From Candidatus Aenigmatarchaeota archaeon (GTDB lineage Archaea; Aenigmatarchaeota; Aenigmatarchaeia; PWEA01): a stretch of DNA of 8,536 nucleotides. A program made the position numbers and the translations under genes. The notes beneath the pieces were generated by a model, which did not search any database, was not told the origin of the DNA, and was given only the letters and a program-made list of their open reading frames with translations. The stretch lies in assembly GCA_003554235.1 (NCBI GenBank), contig PWFY01000009.1, forward strand, positions 1 through 8,536, in the 5' to 3' direction. Positions 1 through 6,491 of this stretch are shown here, piece by piece (position 1 is the stretch's first letter; each line of letters opens with the position of its first letter).

Positions 1-3000
1 AGGTCTGGGTGGATGTTCGTGAGGAACTACCAGACCATCGTATTTGGGTCAGGCTGGACGAGAACAGCAAAAACTATGATGTGAGATGTGCCGAGGAAGA
101 TGGGGATGTCTGCGGTTTGGATTTCATCTACGACGACGGTCCCATCCGGGAATATGATTGTCCCGACGAATACTACCACAACTGTGAAGTATTTGAGGAT
201 ATGTACTCGGAAGAGGAGCCACCTGTATACTACCTGAACCACATCGAACTGGATCCCCAGTACGACATCGGTGAAGGCTGGGGCTTCGACAGGTGGGAGG
301 GCGACGAGGAGGGTGACGACGAACCTCTGGATCTTGGTGCACTGTATGAGAGAAGCGAACCCACAAGCCTCACGGCAATATTCAAGGATATAATCGAGCC
401 TGAAACACATCTTTTCCCCGACGGGACCGGAGAGGCCGTGTTGGAGGGCGACCCATATGGTGAAAATGTTGTAGGCAAGGGCGAGTGGGCAAGCTACACA
501 GAAAAGCCCGGTGATGAGAACAGGGTGAGGTTTGAGGTTACATGTACGGACGAAGGACCATCGGGCTGTAAAGGCAACGCCTATGATATAGTTGATATAA
601 CCGAGGAATGGATATATGAAGGTACCACAGGCGTGGAGTGTGATTATGAAAATACCGATGAGAGTAGATGCCATGTAGAGGATGGAGAATTTCAAAACTG
701 TGAAAACACCGCCGATGGTTCGTTGACCGGTGCTGTGCTTTCACCTCCGAGGGACAGTATACAGGATGTAGGTGAATCATCGGTCAAGAAGATATGCCAT
801 CTGAGCGTGGACAACGAAGGTAACTGGGTGGCAGAGGAGAGCGAGATGTTTAATATCGATTCCGAGGACCCCGACACGGAAATATATCCCGATGGTACCG
901 AGGAGGCGATAGGAGACGGCGATGTGGACGGCGAGGAGGATTTCTGGTGGACCAGCGAGAAGAAGTTAGAATACGAGCTTAAGGTAGCTGACCCTGGACT
1001 TTCCGGTGGCGAGATTTTTTGGCATCTCAGTGAAGCGTATGATGAACCTCATCATGGTTATCCTTCATCCGACCCCGTTAAAAGTGTGGATTGGCCTGCT
1101 GATTTCCAAAACGAGGCTCAGTATCTCGACGGAAACGAATACTACAGCAATGAAGGTGAAATAGACGCCAAACAGGATGTTGTTGATGATGAAACCCCCA
1201 CATGCAATGAAGGTGAAGTATGTGTCTGGAAAGTTCCACATTATGCTGAAGATGGTGCCGGGAACAACAACTACGAAAAAGAAAGAGTTAGCGAAGCTTT
1301 CAAGATTGATAGAAGGCCCCCCGACTTTGATGTCGATATAGATGATTGTGGCAAAACTGACAGCAGGTGGGCAACGTGGAAGGAGATTACTGCCATGGCA
1401 GGCGACTACGGCTCTGGGCTCAAAGAGGTTGAATTCTATTACGAAAATACACATGAGAAAGGACCACCGGATGAAAATGATACAGAGGAGTTTAGTTATG
1501 AGGATGGTGATTTCCAGAGGTGGGTCGGCGAGGAAGGGGCCGAGCTCGACCACGTGTTTGATAAGTCCGGTATATGGGAGGTAACCATGACGGCCACAGA
1601 CTTCGTGGGCAACGAGGCGGAGGAAGAAGAAGTTCTCTACGTCGACAGCGATGTACCCGAGACGACTTTGGACCCAGACGGTAGCGGTGAGGCCATCCAT
1701 GACGGGGAGGTATACGGCGAGGAGGAGTACGGGTGGACAAACGAGGACGTGGACTATGAGATCGAAGTTTACGACGAAGGTCCCTCTGCAGGGATGGTCT
1801 ACTGGTCAAATGAGGACGTTTACGATGATCCTGATGGAGAGCCCCCCGGCAGTGAGCCGGTGGAACACTGGTGGGATTCCGGCGACTGTCCCCCGGGAAA
1901 CGACGACTACGAAAAGGGTGAGTACGGAGACCACGGCTCCGAACCGCCTGTGTTTGATGAGTACACCGAGACCTTCGAAGATACTGTGACATGTGATGAA
2001 GGCGATGTCTGCGCCTACGATATATGTTACTATGCCGAGGACAACGCAGGAAATATCGAGGACAAGGATAGGAGCGAGCACTTTAAGATAGACAAGAAAG
2101 ATCCTGTTTTAAATGTATCCATAGAGCTTCCGGAGGACAGGGAAGTAGGTAACTGGACAAGCTGGGCCAAGGTGCACGTCGATGCATGGGACGAGGGTTC
2201 CGGCCTGGACAATGTGACTGCAACCCTTGAGAGCTTAAGCAATGATGAAGATGTGGAACTGTTGACTGAGGATGTGCCTCCTGATGGCGACGAACCCTGG
2301 GAAGAGGTTTCTGTGGAGGAAAATGTCACGGATTCAGGTGAGTGGAGGCTCGTTGTAGAGGCATACGACCGTCTTGGGCACTACACAGACGAGGAGATTG
2401 AGCCCCTGAGGATAGATAGCCAGGATCCCGAGATAACGGATCTTTACTACAACACCACCTACGGAGGCAAGGACGGCAGCCAGAACGTAACACGTAATAG
2501 AAATGTAACATTTACGGTCGAGGCAGAGGACCCATACTCGGGGATTGATGCCATAAAGGTGACTGCTTTGGTTGAAGGTGTGGTCGAGGCCGAAGGAAGT
2601 TGTACTTTTGAAAATCCACAAGACGATCCGAACAACGATGCAAGCTGTTCCGTCACCATAGACGACCAGCCCTTTGATGAACTGGATTTTGTCAGGTACA
2701 ACGCAACTGTCTGGGACGGCACCGAGGTTGACCAGGGCGATGAATTTGTTGGCCATACGGACTATGCTGAAGATGATTTTGTGGTCTGTGGCGTCCATGA
2801 AATTTTGATAGGAAACGATATAGTGCCCGGTACTACCTGTGAGCTTGAGGACGAGGATAAAAACTATACAAGGATACGAACAGAGGACTGTCAGCATGAC
2901 CAGGAGGCAGGCTACATGGTCAGTACCCAGGGCGAATGCCCGCCTCTGTTTTTCAACCTGACCGCCAACTCCACCGTCGACGTGGAGGAGGAAGAAATAA

Positions 3001-3809
3001 ACTATAACATCATACATCCAGATGCAAGGGAGCCGGTACTGGACAACTGTGAAGTTTACTACGGCGCCGAACACGGCCACGAGGAAAAGGAGATGGAGGG
3101 CATCTACGGAGAGCTCGATACCGGTGCTGTGACCTCCGACGAAAGGACCTGGATAAACGGTACATGGAACGTGGGAGAGATACCTTACTACTGCAGAGGT
3201 GACATCCTCGAGCAGGAGGGATTTGTAGTCTACGAGCACAAGGACCTCCACGACGATCCTGTGGTTGAGCCTGCGTATGGGAAGGCAATAACCGAGTCCG
3301 AAGACGAGGATGAGATGCCCGGCCAGATAACCCTGGACCCGACTATAGAGAAGACGGAGTTCTGGGTAGTCAACGAAACGGATATACTGACAGGTGTATG
3401 GGAGTATGTGCTTCCTCTGAACATAACCAGCTGGAACCAGAGGCCTATAGTCACAAGGATATCATGGGATGCGGTTGAGGATTTATTTGAAAGTCCTTAT
3501 ATATGGGAGTATAAGTTCCATACAGAATTTGAGCTTGAGGGTGAAGAAGATGTGGAACATACATCGTATCTTAGTTCTTACCTCACAGACCGTGGTTATT
3601 CACAACACCCTGTTGTGAGGCCATCCGGGACCGACGTTCAGTTGATGTTGGACGGAAGAGACGAGACCAACTACAAAAACTTCGAGAAGCTTGCGCTTGT
3701 AGTTTATGCACCAAGGCTCGAGGAAACCGGGCCCCGTATTACACACGTCAGGGTCACAAGAGATGAAGGCATGTTGAAGGACACGGATGCAGGCCAGTTA
3801 GAAATCTGA
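1..3809 (+). CDS. Large acidic surface protein with repeated Ig-like domains (5' end missing)
   Basis: The reading frame is open from base 3 and has no stop before the left edge, so the GTG at 9 is probably internal and the protein starts outside the window. About 1,268 residues are visible, ending at a TGA (3807-3809). The protein is dominated by Asp and Glu and contains many Cys, Trp and Tyr. From about residue 132 (counted from the GTG at 9) it consists of tandem units. Five of these close with a [F/L]-x-[I/V]-D-x-x-x-P linker (e.g. FKIDRRPP, FKIDKKDP), often preceded by an 'AEDxAGN' motif. This pattern is typical of prokaryotic Ig-like repeats of secreted proteins. N-x-S/T sequons are abundant after residue 700. 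After about residue 935 the repeats stop and a unique C-terminal region follows, with no C-terminal membrane helix. A signal peptide cannot be judged. I infer an exported, probably glycosylated and disulfide-bonded cell-surface or adhesion protein; the specific function is unknown. It converges on the methyltransferase gene with 4 bp between stops. Confidence 0.85.
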   Translation, partial: VWVDVREELPDHRIWVRLDENSKNYDVRCAEEDGDVCGLDFIYDDGPIREYDCPDEYYHNCEVFEDMYSEEEPPVYYLNHIELDPQYDIGEGWGFDRWEGDEEGDDEPLDLGALYERSEPTSLTAIFKDIIEPETHLFPDGTGEAVLEGDPYGENVVGKGEWASYTEKPGDENRVRFEVTCTDEGPSGCKGNAYDIVDITEEWIYEGTTGVECDYENTDESRCHVEDGEFQNCENTADGSLTGAVLSPPRDSIQDVGESSVKKICHLSVDNEGNWVAEESEMFNIDSEDPDTEIYPDGTEEAIGDGDVDGEEDFWWTSEKKLEYELKVADPGLSGGEIFWHLSEAYDEPHHGYPSSDPVKSVDWPADFQNEAQYLDGNEYYSNEGEIDAKQDVVDDETPTCNEGEVCVWKVPHYAEDGAGNNNYEKERVSEAFKIDRRPPDFDVDIDDCGKTDSRWATWKEITAMAGDYGSGLKEVEFYYENTHEKGPPDENDTEEFSYEDGDFQRWVGEEGAELDHVFDKSGIWEVTMTATDFVGNEAEEEEVLYVDSDVPETTLDPDGSGEAIHDGEVYGEEEYGWTNEDVDYEIEVYDEGPSAGMVYWSNEDVYDDPDGEPPGSEPVEHWWDSGDCPPGNDDYEKGEYGDHGSEPPVFDEYTETFEDTVTCDEGDVCAYDICYYAEDNAGNIEDKDRSEHFKIDKKDPVLNVSIELPEDREVGNWTSWAKVHVDAWDEGSGLDNVTATLESLSNDEDVELLTEDVPPDGDEPWEEVSVEENVTDSGEWRLVVEAYDRLGHYTDEEIEPLRIDSQDPEITDLYYNTTYGGKDGSQNVTRNRNVTFTVEAEDPYSGIDAIKVTALVEGVVEAEGSCTFENPQDDPNNDASCSVTIDDQPFDELDFVRYNATVWDGTEVDQGDEFVGHTDYAEDDFVVCGVHEILIGNDIVPGTTCELEDEDKNYTRIRTEDCQHDQEAGYMVSTQGECPPLFFNLTANSTVDVEEEEINYNIIHPDAREPVLDNCEVYYGAEHGHEEKEMEGIYGELDTGAVTSDERTWINGTWNVGEIPYYCRGDILEQEGFVVYEHKDLHDDPVVEPAYGKAITESEDEDEMPGQITLDPTIEKTEFWVVNETDILTGVWEYVLPLNITSWNQRPIVTRISWDAVEDLFESPYIWEYKFHTEFELEGEEDVEHTSYLSSYLTDRGYSQHPVVRPSGTDVQLMLDGRDETNYKNFEKLALVVYAPRLEETGPRITHVRVTRDEGMLKDTDAGQLEI
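402..872 (+). repeat. Ig-like unit 1, long type
   Basis: This is a protein-level repeat of about 157 residues. It opens with the PDGTGEAV version of the 'PDG[T/S]xEA[I/V]' motif, followed by an acidic Gly-rich 'GDPYGEN' segment. It contains 'CTDEGPSGC' and ends with 'VDNEGNW' and the linker FNIDSEDP. It is the most diverged of the three long units. The Asp/Gly-rich opening could bind calcium, but this is inference. Confidence 0.65.
873..1322 (+). repeat. Ig-like unit 2, long type (pairs with unit 4)
   Basis: This protein-level repeat of 150 residues opens with PDGTEEAI and 'GDVDGEE', followed by an aromatic 'WWTSEKKLEYEL' strand. It carries the module TCNEGEVC, then 'YAEDGAGN', and closes with FKIDRRPP. 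The same elements recur in the same order in unit 4 (1659-2105), showing that the two arose by duplication. Confidence 0.75.
1323..1658 (+). repeat. Ig-like unit 3, short type (pairs with unit 5)
   Basis: This is a shorter unit of 112 residues. It has 'RWATWKEI', then 'DYGSGLKEVEF', a 'SGIWEVTMTATDFVGN' strand-turn and the linker LYVDSDVP. It lacks the PDG-type opening and the TCxEGxVC module of the long units. Unit 5 shows the same order of W-x-[T/S]-W, 'GSGL' and 'SGxW' motifs. Confidence 0.65.
1659..2105 (+). repeat. Ig-like unit 4, long type (pairs with unit 2)
   Basis: This unit of 149 residues opens with PDGSGEAI and 'GEVYGEEEYGWTNEDVDYEI'. It carries TCDEGDVC, then 'YAEDNAGN' and the linker FKIDKKDP. 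It is the closest match to unit 2. The two Cys of the TCxEGxVC module keep the same spacing, which suggests a conserved disulfide or metal-binding loop. Confidence 0.75.
2106..2429 (+). repeat. Ig-like unit 5, short type (pairs with unit 3)
   Basis: This unit of 108 residues has 'NWTSWAKVHVDAWDEGSGL', 'SGEWRLVVEAYDRLGH' and the linker LRIDSQDP. Motif order and length match unit 3. From this unit onward N-x-[S/T] sequons (NVS, NWT, NVT) become frequent. A further related domain (YNTTYGG to about VVCGVHEI, roughly 2430-2810) follows but is more diverged and lacks the closing linker. Confidence 0.65.
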
Positions 3810-3813
3810 CGTC

Positions 3814-4467
3814 CTACCTTTCTACGGTTGCCAGTATGTTCTCTGAAAACCCCTTTACAGGGATGCGATGGGAGTTTTCGGGCCGAAGCTCAACGGAGCC
3901 GAAGCCTGCTTTTTTTATCTCTTTCTTCAGCCCCCGATATGTGTATAGATAGTATTTTCTGGAGAGTTCCCTTCCTTTGTAGTCCCACTTCTTTTCTATG
4001 ATTTTGTTTCCGAAGAAAAACCTTTTCTGTCTTTTGTTCCACACCGTTATAAGGGCTTCACCGTCGGTTTTCAGCACCCTCCTTATTTCTCCAAGGGCCT
4101 TTATCCTTTCCTTTTTCTCCAGCAGATGGTGCAGCGAGGCGATGCATATGACATAGTCCATGCTTTTTTGTCTGAAGGGCAGGTTCCTCATGTCCCCTAC
4201 TACAAGTCTGGGAGCCAAGCCGAACTTTGTAGAGTATTCTTTTGCCTTTTCCAGCAGCTTTCCGGAGATGTCCAGACCGTAGAACTCGAACCTTTCATTG
4301 TCAAAGGGCAGGAAATCAGACCCATGTGCACACCCTATATTTAGGAGCTTGCCGCCGCTCCAGCTTTCATTGAGTTCGCCAAGCTCCTCCTGGAAAAGGC
4401 TCCAATGTCTTACGTTGTACCACGAGTCTGCAACTTCATCGTAAAAAGCCCGCGGTTCCATGTTCAT
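3814..4467 (-). CDS. Trm9/ALKBH8-like SAM-dependent tRNA methyltransferase
   Basis: A 217-residue class I (Rossmann-fold) methyltransferase. The N-terminal 'AFYDEVADSWYNVRHW' resembles the opening 'YDxIAxxFxxTRxxxW' of Trm9/ALKBH8 methyltransferase domains. Motif I is LLNIGCAHGSD (41-51), motif II ends at Asp66, motif III is GDMRNLPF (91-98), motif IV is DYVICIASLHHL (104-115), and 'RVLKTDGEALITVW' (130-143) is the post-motif beta strand typical of the Trm9 group. Trm9-family enzymes methylate the carboxymethyl group of cm5U34 in tRNA, giving mcm5U, usually with the partner Trm112. Assignment to that reaction here is inferred from these motifs and from the divergent elp3 next door. Motif I has Asn where Asp is usual and CAHG in place of CGxG. 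The ATG at 4465-4467 lies 25.5 bp from the centre of a TTTAAA box; a second ATG (4459-4461) is possible. The generic alternative is another small-molecule or RNA methyltransferase. Confidence 0.75.
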   Translation of the reverse strand: MNMEPRAFYDEVADSWYNVRHWSLFQEELGELNESWSGGKLLNIGCAHGSDFLPFDNERFEFYGLDISGKLLEKAKEYSTKFGLAPRLVVGDMRNLPFRQKSMDYVICIASLHHLLEKKERIKALGEIRRVLKTDGEALITVWNKRQKRFFFGNKIIEKKWDYKGRELSRKYYLYTYRGLKKEIKKAGFGSVELRPENSHRIPVKGFSENILATVER

Positions 4468-4489
4468 GGTTATAGATTAACACCTAAAT

Positions 4490-4495
4490 TTTAAA
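4490..4495. promoter_or_regulatory. Shared bidirectional TATA-type box between the methyltransferase gene and elp3
   Basis: The palindrome TTTAAA sits in an A/T-rich tract (4485-4495). Its centre (4492.5) is 25.5 bp from the A of the methyltransferase ATG (4467) and 25.5 bp from the A of the elp3 ATG at 4518. Archaeal TATA boxes are centred about 26 bp upstream of the transcription start, so both transcripts would begin at or next to the start codon. The intergenic space is only 50 bp and holds no second box. Functional use in both directions is inference. Confidence 0.65.
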
Positions 4496-4517
4496 CTTTG
4501 AGGTCTATTTTGTGGTT

Positions 4518-6089
4518 ATGTCCATGATAAGGTCCGAGAAGAGGAAGAAGGTGGCCCGGGAGGTCCTGGAGCGTCTTTTAGAAGAGGACATCCCTCGTGA
4601 GGATGTCCATAGATTGAAGACGGAGATAGCGTCGGAACATGGCTGTAAAATTCCTTCCAACGAGGAGGTCCTGGAGCTTGCCTCGGGAGATGAAAGGAAA
4701 GGGGTGGTCAAAAGGTTGATGAGGAGACCGTCTCGGAGCAAGTCGGGGGTTTCAGTGATTGCAGTTATGTCTTCCCCTGAAGAGTGTCCACACGGCGTTT
4801 GCCTGTACTGTCCAAGGGACGATGGAGCACCACAGTCCTATGTTGATAACGAGCCAGCGGTAATGAGGGCCCAACAGAACAGGTTTGATCCCTATGAGCA
4901 GACCAAAAGGCGCCTGGAGCAGCTGGAGCTTACCGGACACCATGCAAACAAGGTAGAGATGATAGTCATGGGAGGTACGTTTCCTGCCCGTGATTGGACG
5001 TACCAGAAAAAGTTCGTGCGCGGTTGTTTTGATGCGTTGAACGGGGAGGTGAGCAGCGGTCTCTGTGAGGCCAAGAGGAAAAATGAAGATGCCGACCACA
5101 GGTGCGTTGGACTTACCGTGGAAACCAGACCCGACTACTGCAAGGAGAAAGAGATAAAGAGGATGTTGGATCTGGGTGCTACGAGGACAGAGGTCGGTGT
5201 TCAGATCCCTGACGATAAGCTATACGACAGGGTGAACAGGGGGCATACCGTTGAGGATGTGGTCGAGTCCACAAGACTTCTCAAGGACTCGGGTTTTAAG
5301 GTAACCTACCACTATATGCCAGGTTTACCCGGTTCTACGGTTGAAAAGGATATGGAGTATTTCAAGAAGCTCTTTGAGGATGAACGTTTCATGCCCGACT
5401 CTCTGAAGATCTACCCTACTCTCGTCATAGAGAACTCGGAGCTCGAGGAGTTGTACAACGAAGGCGAATATGAGCCCTACGATGACGAGGAACTAGTTGA
5501 TTTGTTGGTAGGTATGAGGTCCGAGATACCTCCATGGGTTCGTGTTATGCGTCTTCACAGAGACGTTCCTGTCCAGACAATAGCCGCTGGTTGTAAGAAG
5601 TCTAACCTTCGGCAGATAGTTTCCCGGGAGATGGAAGACCGCGGCGTCGACTGTAGATGTATAAGGTGCAGGGAGGTTGGTAGGGTAGACAAGGACATCT
5701 CTAATCTGGACTTCGGGTTGGTGAAAAGAAGCTATCCGGCTTCGGGGGGAACGGACTACTTTCTGTCCTTTGAGGACAGAGATGAAGATGTCATAGCGGC
5801 ATTGCTTCGTCTGCGGATTCCGGACGAGCCTTTTATCGAGGTCTTGAACAAAGAAACCGGTATAGTCCGCGAGCTCCATGTTTACGGTCCTGAAGTCCCC
5901 GTCGGGGGCTCGGAAAGGATTCAGCACAAGGGATATGGGGAAAGGCTTCTCAAAAAAGCGGAAAAAATTGCAGCCTCCGAAGGTATGGATAAGCTGGCTG
6001 TTATTTCCGGGGTCGGCGCGAGAAATTATTACAGGGAGTTTGGCTACAGACTGGAGGGACCTTACATGCTCAAGGATCTGGACTGTTGA
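4518..6089 (+). CDS. elp3: Elp3: tRNA uridine-34 carboxymethylase (radical SAM plus acetyltransferase)
   Basis: A 523-residue protein, usual length for the family, matching Elp3 along its whole length. Elp3 uses acetyl-CoA and a radical SAM reaction to make the cm5 group on wobble U34 of tRNA. Visible elements, counted from 4518, are: the Fe-S motif CPHGVCLYC with Cys 90, 95 and 98; PQSY...EPAVMRAQQNRFDPYEQ (105-128) and 'KVEMIVMGGTF' (145-155) of the radical SAM domain; 'ETRPDYC' (202-208) and 'NRGHTVEDV' (240-248); 'AGCKKSNLRQ' and CRCIRCREVG (379-388), the region with the zinc-site cysteines; and a C-terminal GNAT domain with ELHVYGPEVPVG, the acetyl-CoA loop QHKGYG (469-474) and 'VISGVGARNYYREFGY'. 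Departures from the usual consensus are CPRD for CPGG and GVQI for GVQS. I chose the ATG at 4518 because of its distance to the TATA box. A GTG at 4512, preceded 7 nt upstream by GAGGT (4500-4504), and an ATG at 4524 are alternatives. Confidence 0.95.
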   Translation: MSMIRSEKRKKVAREVLERLLEEDIPREDVHRLKTEIASEHGCKIPSNEEVLELASGDERKGVVKRLMRRPSRSKSGVSVIAVMSSPEECPHGVCLYCPRDDGAPQSYVDNEPAVMRAQQNRFDPYEQTKRRLEQLELTGHHANKVEMIVMGGTFPARDWTYQKKFVRGCFDALNGEVSSGLCEAKRKNEDADHRCVGLTVETRPDYCKEKEIKRMLDLGATRTEVGVQIPDDKLYDRVNRGHTVEDVVESTRLLKDSGFKVTYHYMPGLPGSTVEKDMEYFKKLFEDERFMPDSLKIYPTLVIENSELEELYNEGEYEPYDDEELVDLLVGMRSEIPPWVRVMRLHRDVPVQTIAAGCKKSNLRQIVSREMEDRGVDCRCIRCREVGRVDKDISNLDFGLVKRSYPASGGTDYFLSFEDRDEDVIAALLRLRIPDEPFIEVLNKETGIVRELHVYGPEVPVGGSERIQHKGYGERLLKKAEKIAASEGMDKLAVISGVGARNYYREFGYRLEGPYMLKDLDC

Positions 6090-6098
6090 AATATTTAA
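6089..6098 (+). promoter_or_regulatory. TATA-type box for the 6122 gene
   Basis: The sequence AAATATTTAA overlaps the last base of the elp3 stop codon. The centre of its ATTTAA part (6095.5) is 26.5 bp upstream of the ATG at 6122. The same string, AAATATTTAA, occurs at the same distance before the Cas4-like gene on the other strand. It predicts a leaderless transcript that starts independently of elp3. Confidence 0.6.
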
Positions 6099-6121
6099 CT
6101 TTTATTGTCGTTATACTACAC

Positions 6122-6454
6122 ATGACGGAAAATAAAGAAATCACACTTGATGATTATAAGAAGGTCCTTGAGTGGGGTCAAGAGGAGCTAAAAGAATATA
6201 TGGAAGACGGGAGCGAAGTCTATCTGCCGCCTGAGGTTATAGCTGCAGGAGTAGAAGGAAAGAGTACCGAGGATGTTCAGGAAAAGCTTGATGAACTAGT
6301 CGATAGAGGTGAGGTTGAAAAGGCAGAGGTTTTGAGGAACCCGGTCAAGGTTTCTGACGAGGAATACGGTATGTCAGGACCTTTTTTGCATCTTCAACTC
6401 CATCCAAAAGACTTCTTCAAGACAACGATAGGTTACAGGCTGGCTGAAGACTGA
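6122..6454 (+). CDS. Small winged-helix-like protein of unknown function
   Basis: A 110-residue acidic soluble protein that I do not recognise. The frame is open back to a TTG at 6086, but the ATG at 6122 is preferred because a TATA box lies 26.5 bp before it and the extra 12 residues would be encoded across that box. Predicted from composition: an N-terminal helix (about 9-27), a short helix 'PPEVIAAGV' (37-45), an amphipathic helix 'TEDVQEKLDELVDRGEV' (49-65) ending in a Gly turn as in a winged helix, then beta-rich residues and a C-terminal 'PFLHLQLHPKDFFKTTIGYRL' (87-107) segment. There are no Cys, no membrane segment and no catalytic motif. It lies 37 bp before the deacetylase gene, which has no obvious promoter of its own, so the two are probably co-transcribed. 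A DNA-binding role is possible but unproven. Confidence 0.75.
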   Translation: MTENKEITLDDYKKVLEWGQEELKEYMEDGSEVYLPPEVIAAGVEGKSTEDVQEKLDELVDRGEVEKAEVLRNPVKVSDEEYGMSGPFLHLQLHPKDFFKTTIGYRLAED

Positions 6455-6491
6455 ATCCGGGTTTTCCAAGGTTTGATATTGGTTTTGGGCC

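Noticed and set aside
27..695. Minus-strand open frame of about 222 codons resembling a membrane protein
   Set aside because: Same antisense artefact over the acidic gene; the apparent membrane segments are the complement of Asp/Glu-rich codons.
1065..1700. Minus-strand open frame of about 211 codons
   Set aside because: Antisense shadow of the repeat region, with no recognisable motif or start signal.
2334..3251. Minus-strand open frame of about 305 codons with a hydrophobic translation
   Set aside because: It lies antisense to the large acidic protein. GAN/GAR-rich codons read backwards give Val/Leu/Ile/Phe-rich sequence without stops. No promoter or family motif is visible and the opposite strand is clearly coding.
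1..3809. Acidic proteome of a salt-in halophile
   Set aside because: The other proteins in the window (for example Elp3 and the methyltransferase) have normal Lys/Arg content, so the acidity is confined to this protein.
4500..4504. GAGGT as ribosome binding site fixing GTG 4512 as the elp3 start
   Set aside because: The 7-nt spacing is good, but this element would lie within the predicted core promoter, upstream of the expected transcript start. The ATG at 4518 fits the symmetric TATA spacing better. Kept as an alternative.
5493..5927. Minus-strand open frame of 144 codons inside elp3
   Set aside because: It overlaps strongly conserved Elp3 sequence and shows no family motif.
6086..6121. 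TTG-initiated extension of the 6122 gene
   Set aside because: These bases hold the TATA box and the elp3 stop. The ATG at 6122 fits the promoter spacing seen at the other genes.
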